From Metabacillus sp. B2-18 (GTDB lineage: Bacteria; Bacillota; Bacilli; Bacillales; Bacillaceae), in assembly GCF_021117275.1 (NCBI RefSeq), contig NZ_CP088245.1:2703501-2767500 (forward strand): a stretch of 64,000 nt of DNA. Reading direction: 5' to 3'. This document shows, in pieces, positions 43,887 through 52,125 of the stretch. Both the position numbers and the translations under genes were made by a program. Under the pieces are notes generated by a model. It was not told the origin of the DNA, made no database searches, and saw nothing but the letters and a program-made list of their open reading frames with translations. Within the stretch, counting starts at the first letter, position 1; each line of letters starts with the position of its first letter.

Positions 43887-44369
43887 TCAAACCGTTAAGT
43901 CATTTTCTGATTTTATATCAATCGCTTCTTTTAACAGTTTTTGAAGAACAGCCGCAAAGACTGCGATGACCATCGAAGCAAACGGAACAATTAATCCAAC
44001 AAAGATAACACCTGGGGCATCATCTATTTCCGCAAAAAGATAGAAAAGCGGTAACACTAGCACATGCAACCCACTGATCGTAATGGCACAATATTTGATT
44101 TTTCTTAGGGCTTTTACAGACAAACCAGAAAAAGCTTCATTTTTATCAATATATTGTAAAAGTTTAAAAGCCTGAAACAACGCAAAGAAATAAGGTAATG
44201 CAGATGCGTAAAAAATGGTGGAAACGAGATATTTAATAAAAGCAATATCAGGCAGTAGTTCTGCCGAAACATCCCCTAACTCAGGCACCAAAAAAATGCA
44301 TATAGCAAGTACCGGTAATCCCAATAAAATAACTGCAATTTTCAGAAAAAGTGTTGACATTAGTTTCAT
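43887..44369 (-). CDS. yoaS: DUF2975 membrane protein (YoaS)
   Basis: 160 residues from ATG 44369 (GAGGTGTGTTTT upstream). Four hydrophobic helices with 'LLPDIAFIKYLVSTIFYASA', 'LPYFFALFQAFKLLQYIDK' and 'FSGLSVKALRKIKYCAI', the DUF2975 pattern. First gene of the operon with yozG and yoaT. Role unknown; it probably acts with the XRE regulator as a membrane partner. Confidence 0.88.
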   Translation of the reverse strand: MKLMSTLFLKIAVILLGLPVLAICIFLVPELGDVSAELLPDIAFIKYLVSTIFYASALPYFFALFQAFKLLQYIDKNEAFSGLSVKALRKIKYCAITISGLHVLVLPLFYLFAEIDDAPGVIFVGLIVPFASMVIAVFAAVLQKLLKEAIDIKSENDLTV

Positions 44370-44471
44370 AAAACACACCTCACATAATTGTTTTCATATT
44401 GAATTTAACATAATATTTATCGATTTACAATAAATTTTTGTTAAAGGGCGTGAAGGGCATGGGAAGGGCAT

Positions 44472-44582
44472 GGGGACAGGTCCGTTGTCCCAAAAAATAG
44501 GCGTTCTCGTTCCTGTTAAGTGAGCTAAATTTTCTTTATCATTTTTGTGATTATGGGACAAGGAACCTGTCCCTTTGTCCCC
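44472..44582. repeat. GGGACA palindromic repeat, copy 5 (two arms)
   Basis: Arm A GGGGACAGGTCCGTTGTCCC (44472-44492) and arm B GGGACAAGGAACCTGTCCC then TTTGTCCCC (44555-44582), 62 nt apart. Upstream the motif AGGGCATGGG(G)A is repeated. The second arm touches the T tail of the split terminator. Confidence 0.8.
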
Positions 44583-44607
44583 AAAAAAGAAAACTGGTCC
44601 ACAAAAG

Positions 44608-46293
44608 GAGGCCACTGAAAAAGTCCAAGTAAAAGGTAGAAAGATTCACTTAGGTGAACTTTTCTACCTTTTTTACTTTATAATTAAAATTATAAATATA
44701 AGTGGGTGGTTTCCAATGATACAAAAACAACAAACAATGATGTTTAGTCCATATGTGGCTCTATATGATATCGTCGTTCCTCAGGATAATATGTTACGAA
44801 GAATTAAGGATCTAATTGACTTTTCTTTTATTTACGAAGAATTAAAGGATAAATATTGTCTAGATAATGGGCGGAATGCGATAGATCCTATTCGCATGTT
44901 TAAATATTTGTTTTTGAAAACCATTCATGATGTTTCAGATGTTGATATTATCGAGCGTTCAAAATATGATATGTCCTTCAAATATTTTTTGGATATGGCT
45001 CCGGAGGAAGCCGTTATTGATTCAAGTTCTTTGACAAAGTTTCGTAAGCTTAGGTTAAAAGACATGAACTTATTAGACATGCTTATCAATAAGACAGTGG
45101 AGATTGCCATTGAGAAAGAGATTATTAAAAGCAAGTCCATTATTGTAGATGCCACCCATACAAAGGCGAGATATAATCAAATGACTCCAAAAGAAATACT
45201 AATGGAGCGCTCCAAAAACCTCAGAAAAGCAATTTATAAAATTAACGAGAGTATGAAGAAGAAATTCCCCGTAAAGCCAAACAATGATCTACTTGAAGAT
45301 GAGATTACTTATTCCCAAGAGCTCATTGAAGTGATTGAAAAGGAAGAAAGCCTTTTAGAGTATCCAAAAGTCAAGGAACATCTTAATCTCCTGAAAGAAG
45401 CCGTTGCAGATGATATCGAACAGCTACAGTCCATGAATGATCTAGATGCCAAAGTCGGACACAAAGCAGCTGACTCATCATTCTTTGGCTATAAAACTCA
45501 TCTGGCGATGAGTGAAGAGCGAATTATTACAGCCGCAACGATTACAACCGGAGAAAAAAATGATGGAAAAGAGCTACAGACACTTGTTGAGAAAAGTATA
45601 GATGCAGGAATGGAAATTGAAACGGTTATTGGGGATACTGCGTATTCTGAGAAAGACAACATTCAATATAGTAAGGAAAATGGAATTAAACTGGTCTCAA
45701 AATTAAATCCTTCCATAACTCAGGGTACCCGAAAAAAAGAGGATGAATTTGAATTCAATAAGGATGCGGGCATGTATGTCTGCAAGGCAGGGCATATGGC
45801 TGTACGGAAAGCTAGGCAAGGTAAAAAAGGAGTAGGCAAAAACCAAGTTGATACCTACTAATTTAATGTTGAAAAATGCAAGAGATGTCCTTTCAGAGAA
45901 GGGTGCTACAAAGAGGGAGCCAAAAGTAAAACATATTCTGTTTCCCTTAAGTCTGAACAACATTCATCCCAAGCACAATTCCAGAAAAGTGTATATTTTA
46001 AGGAAAAGTCTAAAGAGCGTTATAAAATTGAAGCGAAAAATAGTGAATTAAAACACAGACACGGGTATAATGTGGCAAAATCCTCGGGTCTAATTAGCAT
46101 GGAGTTGCAAGGCGCCATGGCTATATTTACGGTAAACATTAAAAGAATTCTAAAGCTACTAGGGGAAAATTAGAGAAAATATGTGGCTAATGCAAAGAAA
46201 GAGCCGACTTTAATTCCTAAAAAAGGAAAAAAAGTCGGCTCTTTTTAAACTCACATGAATAATCTTTAAAATCGTCAGATTTTCAGTGGCCTC
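44608..46293 (+). mobile_element. IS1182-family insertion sequence
   Basis: Ends are inverted: GAGGCCACTGAAAA (44608-44621) and its complement at 46280-46293. Both sides carry the direct repeat CACAAAAG (44600-44607 and 46294-46301), an 8-bp target duplication. The single transposase gene has an in-frame stop, so this copy cannot move itself as read. Confidence 0.88.
44716..46173 (+). pseudogene. IS1182-family transposase, nonsense mutation
   Basis: 485 codons from ATG 44716 (GGTGGTTTCCA upstream) to TAG 46171. DDE-type motifs: 'IIVDATHTKARYN', 'HKAADSSFFGYKTHLAM', 'VIGDTAYSEKDNI', and C-terminal 'RHGYNVAKSSGLISMELQGA'. A TAA at 45859 interrupts the frame after VDTY, in the zinc-ribbon-like region ('YVCKAG' before, 'KCKRCPFREGCY' after); the rest continues in frame. 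A single base change from TAC/TAT would restore it. Confidence 0.88.
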
Positions 46294-46343
46294 CACAAAA
46301 GTGACCAGTTTTTGATGATTTTTAGCAACCATAGATTGGTATA

Positions 46344-47051
46344 CTAACACCTTACATATTTTCGTTTAAACCCTATTCTTCCTTTATCAATTTCCTTTTG
46401 AATAGTATCAAATGCATTCACAACACTGCTTTTTTTATTGTCGCGCTTTATTTCAACTGATCCAACAGACTTTGCGGTTTCAACTGCTTTTTCATGTAGC
46501 GGCAAATAAGAAATCCCGACAGTGTAAATAAAATTACTCATGGAAGACTTCGTACGAGTAGGAGAATCATGGATTGTTTTTTCCACTTGATGAAGCATAT
46601 TTACAATCTTATCTGAGCTAAATTCAGAGTCAGGACGATTTCCTAAGAGCCAGCAGTAACAGCTCCAGCCTGCTGACATTCTAAGTTCTTCCCCGCTTGC
46701 AATCCATTTATCAGCAACTTCTTGGGCAAGATCCGTTTCAGCTAGTGTAACGGCAACCACATAATCAGATAGCATATAAAAATAGGCGTCTTTTATCCAT
46801 CGTTCAAAATCATCCGCAGTCATTGTCATGGGATCGGCAATAACACCTGCAAAATACATGGCATCATAGTTCCCTGTAGCATATAACTGCTTCGCTAAAG
46901 GCTGATTTTTCTTTATTTTTTTAGCGAGCGGTTTCATTTTACCTGTAGGCACACCAAAAAGAGGTTCTTTCGCCCCATTACCTATGTAAGTTTTTTTAGT
47001 TCGTTCCGTTCCGAGCGCTTCTAGCTCCTGCAAAACCGTTTCTAAATCCAT
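46344..47051 (-). CDS. DNA alkylation repair protein (AlkD-like HEAT-repeat)
   Basis: 235 residues, all helical HEAT-like repeats: 'GVPTGKMKPLAKKIKKNQPL', 'LYATGNYDAMYFAGVIADP', 'WIKDAYFYMLSDYVVAVTLA', 'EELRMSAGWSCYCWLLGN'. This is the Pfam DNA_alkylation/AlkD group; some members remove alkylated bases, others (YhaZ-like) are of unknown activity. Start ATG at 47051 with GGAAGGGTGGAACA upstream. Its terminator was split by an IS. Confidence 0.8.
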   Translation of the reverse strand: MDLETVLQELEALGTERTKKTYIGNGAKEPLFGVPTGKMKPLAKKIKKNQPLAKQLYATGNYDAMYFAGVIADPMTMTADDFERWIKDAYFYMLSDYVVAVTLAETDLAQEVADKWIASGEELRMSAGWSCYCWLLGNRPDSEFSSDKIVNMLHQVEKTIHDSPTRTKSSMSNFIYTVGISYLPLHEKAVETAKSVGSVEIKRDNKKSSVVNAFDTIQKEIDKGRIGFKRKYVRC

Positions 47052-47326
47052 TGTTCCACCCTTCCTATTGTAAAATGAAATAATAATAACTTTAGACGAC
47101 TCTTAATTCAGTTTCTTTTTTCTAAAAGAAACTCCACCTTTATAGATTCACCAACATTTACTTCTTTTCCTACATAATAAAGCTGACATCTTTAAAGATT
47201 ATCATCCGTTTTAAAGTTATCAAAACAAAAAATGATTCCTTTCACATTTTTTGGTAATCACGATCCATTGTTCAGTTTCACTAATTTCCTAATCATTATA
47301 CAACTTTCAATTATTATGAGAAACAT

Positions 47327-47347
47327 AGGGACAGGTTTATTGTCCCA
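47327..47347. repeat. GGGACA palindromic repeat, copy 6 (single arm)
   Basis: GGGACAGGTTTATTGTCCC, arm A only. The broken SDR gene begins within a few bases of its right edge. Confidence 0.75.
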
Positions 47348-47349
47348 CT

Positions 47350-48095
47350 CAATTTACAAAGAATAACGTAGCTGTTATCACTGGCGCAGGTTCCGGATTG
47401 GGGGGTGCAGCTGCGTTTCGTTTAGTAAGTGAAGGTGCAAATGTATGTTTATTAGATGTGAATGTAGAACATGTAAATAAGGTAAAGAAACAAATTGATG
47501 AAGCTGGTGGCAAGGCCCTAGCAAAAAAATGTGATATTAACTCATCAGAAGATATAAAAGAAGGAATGATGGCGGCGCACGATCATTGGGGTTATATGGA
47601 TATTTTATTTGCCAATGCAGGTATAGCTGGAGAACTCGCTCCAATTGAGACGATGAATGAGGATGACTGGGACCGCACAATCAACACTAATCTAAAAGGT
47701 ACTTTTCTTACCGTGAAACATGCGATTCCTTATATGAAAGAAAATGGTGGTAGCATCATTATTACAAGCTCTGTAAGCGGAAGTCGTGTTTTCTCTCAAG
47801 CTGGGTTTACCGCTTATAGAGTACGTCAAAAGCAGGACAACTTGCTTTTATGAAAATGGCTGCCTTAGAGCTTGCATCTTATAAAATACGAGTTAACGCG
47901 ATTTGTCCAGGTGCAATTGAAACAAACATCCAAAAATCGATTCACCACTTCCCTGATGTAAAAGAAGTGGAAATTCCTATTATTTATCCTGAAGGAAATC
48001 AACCACTTGAACATGGTCCAGGGAAATCGGAACAAGTTGCTAACCTAGTGACGTTTTTGGCCTCTGAGTTATCTTCACATATTACAGGAAAGTAA
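47350..48095 (+). pseudogene. Short-chain dehydrogenase/reductase, start lost and frameshifted
   Basis: SDR text is clear: 'NNVAVITGAGSGLGGAAAF', 'LFANAGIAGELAPIETMNE', 'SIIITSSVSGSRV', then after the frame change 'FMKMAALELASYKIRVNAIC', 'PGAIETNIQ'. No start codon exists before the first residues because the palindrome arm (47327-47347) replaces it. A 2-nt duplication (AGAG, 47818-47821) breaks the catalytic YSTSK segment. It lies between two GGGACA palindromes. Confidence 0.85.
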
Positions 48096-48096
48096 C

Positions 48097-48178
48097 GGGG
48101 ACAGGTTCAGTATCCCACTCCCCATTTTTCTAGTGAGATTCTGTTTGACTGGGACAGAAAACCTGTCCCTTTGTCCCA
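48097..48178. repeat. GGGACA palindromic repeat, copy 7 (two arms)
   Basis: Arm A GGGGACAGGTTCAGTATCCC (48097-48117) and arm B GGGACAGAAAACCTGTCCC then TTTGTCCCA (48151-48178). It starts 1 nt after the SDR stop and ends 1 nt before the GNAT stop. Confidence 0.85.
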
Positions 48179-48179
48179 C

Positions 48180-49070
48180 TTATGCTTGTGAAGTTAAAGG
48201 GTGCTTTAGTTCTTTAGGGAGATTTATTTCTTTTTCGCAACGAATATATAAGACTTCACTTCCGTTAAATGTCTTTGTATTTGTATGTAAACCATCAACA
48301 GTGAAATGGTAGTAAACGTTCTCTGTAGATTTCAGTGAGATACATTTTACGATTTTTAATAGGTCAACTACCTTTTGGCTAATCACATCATAAATATGCA
48401 GTTCATTTTCTTCTTCTACTATTTTAAAAATAACTATTACCTGTTCTTCTTCTAAATAATAAATATCATTTGGAAATGCATTTAGGCAGTAGAATAATAG
48501 CAGTTCTTCCGTGTTCATTGCTGCAAATTCATTTGAAATAGGCAATCGATTTTTAGCAAATTGATAGATAAATTGGAGGTCTTTAAAAGTATTTCCATTT
48601 AACTTTGTTAATCCAGTAGCATTAACATCAGTACGATGTGAATCAACGATGTTAGAGATAAATTGTGTTTCCTCTATTCTTTTAAACCCAAATTTCGGAT
48701 AAAAGTCCAATACTGAATGATTTGCAAATAAATACATGATATCATATGAATATTCATATTTTTCCAATACCTTGTTCATTAATTTTTTCGAAAGTCCTTT
48801 ATTGCGATAATCAGGATGAGTCATAACCGTCCCTATCTGAATGCCTCGCTTTGTTTCTCCATTTATTAGAATGTTCATGAGATTAACTGAAACATTAGCA
48901 ATCACCTTATTTCCATCAGTATATGAAAATGGAATATACTTTTCTGTCCAAAACCCATTTGCATACCAACTTTCAAAAGTAATACCGAAAATGCTGTTTG
49001 CTAATTCATTGAAGCTGTGTCTCAAGTCATCTTTATCCTTGTAATCACAAATAAATTCTAAAGTATCCAT
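48180..49070 (-). CDS. GNAT-family N-acetyltransferase, Eis-like
   Basis: 296 residues. The N-terminal GNAT domain has 'IQIGTVMTHPDYRNKGLSKK' (acetyl-CoA loop), 'YLFANHSVLDFYPKFGF'; a second GNAT-like part and a small C-terminal domain follow, as in Eis-type enzymes. Substrate unknown. Start ATG at 49070; 23 nt downstream of the MarR-type gene on the same strand, so probably in its operon. Confidence 0.85.
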   Translation of the reverse strand: MDTLEFICDYKDKDDLRHSFNELANSIFGITFESWYANGFWTEKYIPFSYTDGNKVIANVSVNLMNILINGETKRGIQIGTVMTHPDYRNKGLSKKLMNKVLEKYEYSYDIMYLFANHSVLDFYPKFGFKRIEETQFISNIVDSHRTDVNATGLTKLNGNTFKDLQFIYQFAKNRLPISNEFAAMNTEELLLFYCLNAFPNDIYYLEEEQVIVIFKIVEEENELHIYDVISQKVVDLLKIVKCISLKSTENVYYHFTVDGLHTNTKTFNGSEVLYIRCEKEINLPKELKHPLTSQA

Positions 49071-49093
49071 TTACAATTTCTCCCCATCAACCT

Positions 49094-49561
49094 CTATTTT
49101 CCTTCCCCTTTTTGCTCCATAACATTGTAAAGTTTTTTTACAAGATCCCTAAATTGCTTTACTTCCTCTAGGGAAAATTCTGAATAATATTTCTCAATAA
49201 GATAGCTGTCTACTCTATTATAGTTTTCAAATAAAAGATCCGCTTCACTATCAAGAGTTACAAAAACCTCTCTCCTATTGTTGATATTTACTTCCCTCTT
49301 TAAATAGTTTTCTTTTTCAAGTCTCCCAATAAGTTGACTAACTGAACTTAATGATAATCCGGTTTGTTGACTGATTTCATTAATAGTTATGTTTTCACCA
49401 TTTCGAACTGTTTGTAAAATTAATAGCTGTTTTTGTGTAATTTCATGATTAAATAAGGAGTTAAATTCCATGACCATTTTTGAATTCACCTTAGAGAGAA
49501 ATTCAAATGCTTCTCTTACAAACATTTCACGTTCCATTGCAATAAGATACCCCCACAACAC
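49094..49561 (-). CDS. MarR-family regulator
   Basis: 155 residues from ATG 49561, or 147 from an internal ATG at 49537. Winged helix: 'ITQKQLLILQTVRNGENITI', 'NEISQQTGLSLSSVSQLIGR', 'LEKENYLKREVNINNRREVF'. It probably represses itself and the GNAT gene through the dyad at 49570-49584. Ligand unknown. Confidence 0.88.
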   Translation of the reverse strand: MLWGYLIAMEREMFVREAFEFLSKVNSKMVMEFNSLFNHEITQKQLLILQTVRNGENITINEISQQTGLSLSSVSQLIGRLEKENYLKREVNINNRREVFVTLDSEADLLFENYNRVDSYLIEKYYSEFSLEEVKQFRDLVKKLYNVMEQKGEGK

Positions 49562-49569
49562 TTTATGTA

Positions 49570-49607
49570 TATAAACTATTTATAAACGTAAAATATATTT
49601 GTGTCAA
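49570..49607 (-). promoter_or_regulatory. Promoter and operator of the MarR-GNAT operon
   Basis: Minus strand: -35 TTGACA (49602-49607), 17-nt spacer, -10 TATAAA (49579-49584). A perfect dyad TATAAA-TAG-TTTATA (49570-49584) covers the -10 box, a fitting site for MarR autorepression. Confidence 0.75.
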
Positions 49608-49643
49608 TATGTATGTATCATGAGGACTTCCACTTACTTACGT

Positions 49644-49686
49644 TAATAAAAAATAAGAGCTCTGCCTACGTTCAGACAAAGCTCTT
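49644..49686 (-). terminator. Terminator of the Gly-rich protein gene
   Basis: Stem around AAGAGC/GCTCTT with inner imperfect pairs, followed on the minus strand by TTATTTTTTATT. Confidence 0.7.
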
Positions 49687-49696
49687 TTACAACACA

Positions 49697-49978
49697 TTAC
49701 CAATAATATGGAACAAAAGGATATGGTGGGTAATATAACGGTCGAGGTGCTAACAAGGCTCCCGCTGCTAAACCAGTCAAGAACGGAAATCCAAACCCAA
49801 ATCCAAATGGTCCTCCGAAACCGAAACCTGGTCTTCCAAATCCAAATCCAAACGGTCGACCAAACCCAAATCCGGGTCTTCCAAATCCAAAACCAGGTCT
49901 TCCAAACCCAAATCCAAATCTCTCATCTGTTCGATATAACTGGTCATTGCCTGCATAGTAATTTGTCATCATGTTCAT
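49697..49978 (-). CDS. Gly/Phe-rich repeat protein
   Basis: 93 residues from ATG 49978 (GGAGGATA upstream). The centre is made of GFGFGRPF/GFGFGGPF units (about residues 21-67), followed by a hydrophobic segment 'FLTGLAAGALLAPRPLYYP' and an aromatic end PFVPYYW. Similar Gly/Phe-repeat proteins occur in Bacillus spores and coats, but no function is established. Forms a pair with the Pro-rich gene upstream. Confidence 0.75.
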   Translation of the reverse strand: MNMMTNYYAGNDQLYRTDERFGFGFGRPGFGFGRPGFGFGRPFGFGFGRPGFGFGGPFGFGFGFPFLTGLAAGALLAPRPLYYPPYPFVPYYW

Positions 49979-50002
49979 TATCCTCCATTTCTTCTACCGT
50001 CC

Positions 50003-50479
50003 TTACACGCAAGTAAACGATTGAATTTGCCTTAAGCTTATTCCGAAAAATACCCATCTAAAGCCGGTCCAGCGGTACCCTGAAATGGATTGTTGACCAA
50101 TAAAGATTGGATAAAACCAAAATTGTTGATTACCGCTTAGCCATACATAAGTAAATCTAAACAAACATCTTCTAATACTACCTGGATCCACCGCAAATGC
50201 TTGTGCTTGCTGTGTTTGTTGAGGTACAAAAGATGGCGGTGGTGATGTTGGTGGTCCTGCTTGTGCTCCTTGACCAGGTGGTGATGTTGGTGCTCCTCCT
50301 GGTGTTCCTAAACCTGGTGGTGACATTGGTGCCCCTCCGGGTGTTCCTTGCCCCGGAGTTGTGAAAGGAGGAGGTGAACTAGGAAAACCTGGCATAAATT
50401 GTCTTGCATCATAAGTAGTATATGGATAATCACTTACTTGATAGAGCCTATTACATGAACAATCATCCTGTTCATACAT
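50003..50479 (-). CDS. Pro/Gly-rich protein with a conserved C-terminal domain
   Basis: 158 residues. N-terminal 'QDDCSCNRLYQVSDYPYTTY', then a collagen-like Pro/Gly stretch built of repeated 'SPPGxGTPGGAPx' units (about 32-85), then a conserved C-terminal domain with 'CLFRFTYVWLSGNQQFWFYP' and 'GYRWTGFRWVFFGISL'. The C-terminal domain is found in several Bacillus proteins of unknown role. Repeats in the DNA (about 50225-50380) give its low complexity. Same strand as the Gly/Phe-rich gene 24 nt downstream. Confidence 0.75.
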   Translation of the reverse strand: MYEQDDCSCNRLYQVSDYPYTTYDARQFMPGFPSSPPPFTTPGQGTPGGAPMSPPGLGTPGGAPTSPPGQGAQAGPPTSPPPSFVPQQTQQAQAFAVDPGSIRRCLFRFTYVWLSGNQQFWFYPIFIGQQSISGYRWTGFRWVFFGISLRQIQSFTCV

Positions 50480-50726
50480 CCCCTGCCATCATCCTATTCA
50501 TTGGACATTCGTCTATAAACTTGTACTTGGAAAATTGTGTGAATACCTAGAAACTAGAATCTTTTTTAGAAATAAGCCACACTTACTTCTACCTCGATAC
50601 ATGATGAAGCAGACCCTCACATCGCTAGATTTCATGGGCATATACACAGTCCAATCCATCATTTTTCACATAACAATAAACGAATGACATATCTAACTTT
50701 TATACTTTAATGTAAGGAGTGTAACA
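50480..50726. other. Intergenic region with a possible SigE/SigK-type promoter
   Basis: Before the staygreen-like gene, CATATCTA (about 50690) with ACATAA 14 nt upstream resembles a mother-cell sporulation sigma promoter. Weak evidence. Nothing else seen. Confidence 0.3.
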
Positions 50727-51230
50727 ATGCCTTCTTTTAACCCAGAAAAGCTATTCGTTGATGTAATCCCTCCTGCTACTTCTTTTAAGCCAATCGATGG
50801 AAGAAAATATACACTTACTCACTCTGACCTTACTGGTGAATTATTTTTGGATGTTGGTTATATTTTCAACGAAAAGATAATTAACCCGAAGATGCGGGAT
50901 GAAGTTTTAGCAGAATGGAGAATATCAAAGCAAAACCAACTAAACTTAATAGGAAAAGCTTATGTAGATGGCGGAGAATTCAGTAAAGAAATAGCAGAAG
51001 TTCGATTTAACATCTTCAAGAAAGAAATGAATACAGCTTTAAAAGGAATCATTTATGGTGATCTTTCCTTTTTTGTAAACTATCCTACCTTACTTGATGC
51101 ACCAATATTTATTTACTTTGAATCAAATTACCCGGAATATCGGCAGATTCTTTATTACGGGAATCCCAGAATCTATTTAAATAAAATCCAATCAATTAAA
51201 CACGATCATAGGTTAAACTTTCAATTTTAA
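50727..51230 (+). CDS. Staygreen (SGR)-family protein
   Basis: 167 residues. The SGR signature stands near the N-terminus: 'FNPEKLFVDVIPPAT' and 'RKYTLTHSDLTGELFLDVG'. Plant SGR removes magnesium from chlorophyll a; bacterial homologues in Bacilli and others do the same in vitro, but their role in a non-photosynthetic cell is unknown. Start ATG 50727 with GTAAGGAGTGTAACA upstream. Followed 18 nt later by a second gene of unknown role, in one transcript. Confidence 0.85.
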   Translation: MPSFNPEKLFVDVIPPATSFKPIDGRKYTLTHSDLTGELFLDVGYIFNEKIINPKMRDEVLAEWRISKQNQLNLIGKAYVDGGEFSKEIAEVRFNIFKKEMNTALKGIIYGDLSFFVNYPTLLDAPIFIYFESNYPEYRQILYYGNPRIYLNKIQSIKHDHRLNFQF

Positions 51231-51248
51231 ATGACAGGAGGACTGAAC

Positions 51249-51737
51249 GTGATCAATTTTTACTCATTTCACGGAACTATTACAATGATTAGTGACTTTA
51301 TAACAGGTCAAACTGGTGAAGAAGGTTGTTATAAATTAATTACAATACAAGATGATCTTGGTTCCATCGCAAATTTCGTTGTTTCACCCTCTACTTACAT
51401 TGTTGATTATGTCATCTTGAATATAGGAGACAGAGTAACCGGTTATTATGATGGAAACGCACCAGTACCTTTTATTTACCCTCCACAATATCGTGCACTT
51501 GTTATGGTAAAAGAAACTCCTTATCAGCAAGTGAAAGTAGACTATTTTAATAGTGAGTTTGAAAGTCGTGATGGACAATTAAAACTAAATCTATCTCCGT
51601 ATACACAAATCCTATTACCGAACGGGCAACCTTTTTCAAAAAACCCTGGAAACCGAAATCTAATTGTAATCTATGGACCTGCTACAAAAAGTATCCCGGC
51701 TCAGACATCACCTTATAGGATAGTCGTTTGGTGTTAA
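51249..51737 (+). CDS. Hypothetical protein following the staygreen homologue
   Basis: 162 residues from GTG 51249, chosen because AGGAGGACTGAAC is just upstream. No signal peptide or membrane helix; mainly beta-strands, with 'YSFHGTITMISDFITGQTGE', 'RVTGYYDGNAPVPFIYPPQY' and 'IVIYGPATKSIPAQTSPYRI'. An OB-like barrel is possible. Similar proteins are annotated hypothetical in Bacilli. Same operon as the SGR-family gene. Confidence 0.7.
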   Translation: MINFYSFHGTITMISDFITGQTGEEGCYKLITIQDDLGSIANFVVSPSTYIVDYVILNIGDRVTGYYDGNAPVPFIYPPQYRALVMVKETPYQQVKVDYFNSEFESRDGQLKLNLSPYTQILLPNGQPFSKNPGNRNLIVIYGPATKSIPAQTSPYRIVVWC

Positions 51738-52125
51738 TCTACTAAAAAAGCAATAAAAAGAACGATGCTCTCCCCGCTCAAATATTAAACATCAATAATT
51801 TATTATTTTAACCTTCAATCTCCAATATAAGATGTTAATAATAAAAATGGATAGAATAGAAATAGAATCAACGCTATTTTTTGGCAATAGTATTTTTCTT
51901 CGTTATCGGTTTTTGTGGAGTTTGATATGGTATTTAAAACAAAATTGTATGTTGGTTAAAAGTGGGACAGTTCACCTGTCCCTTTTTCACTTTATATGTT
52001 GACATGGTGTTGGTGCTACTTATTTTCCATAAAAAGGCTTTTTTGAACTGACCTTTTACAGTAAATAACATTTTTCTCTAAGTGCAGTCATACTATATAT
52101 CAATTACCTTATCGGAGGATGATCT
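51738..52125. other. Intergenic region before the ZIP transporter gene
   Basis: No gene. It holds GGGACA palindrome copy 8 (51964-51989) and AT-rich promoter space for the ZIP gene. Confidence 0.4.
51964..51989. repeat. GGGACA palindromic repeat, copy 8 (single arm)
   Basis: GGGACAGTTCACCTGTCCC followed by TTTTTCA; arm B form. Confidence 0.75.

Larger units (their letters stand above)
44582..46312 (-). other. Terminator of the alkylation-repair gene, split by IS1182
   Basis: The two arms of a 10-bp stem are now 1.7 kb apart: AAAACTGGTC at 44590-44599 and GACCAGTTTT at 46303-46312. On the minus strand CTTTTTTGG follows the distal arm. The IS is inserted in the loop, between two copies of CACAAAAG. 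Before insertion the loop was about 11 nt and the structure a normal terminator for the gene at 46344-47051. Confidence 0.75.
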
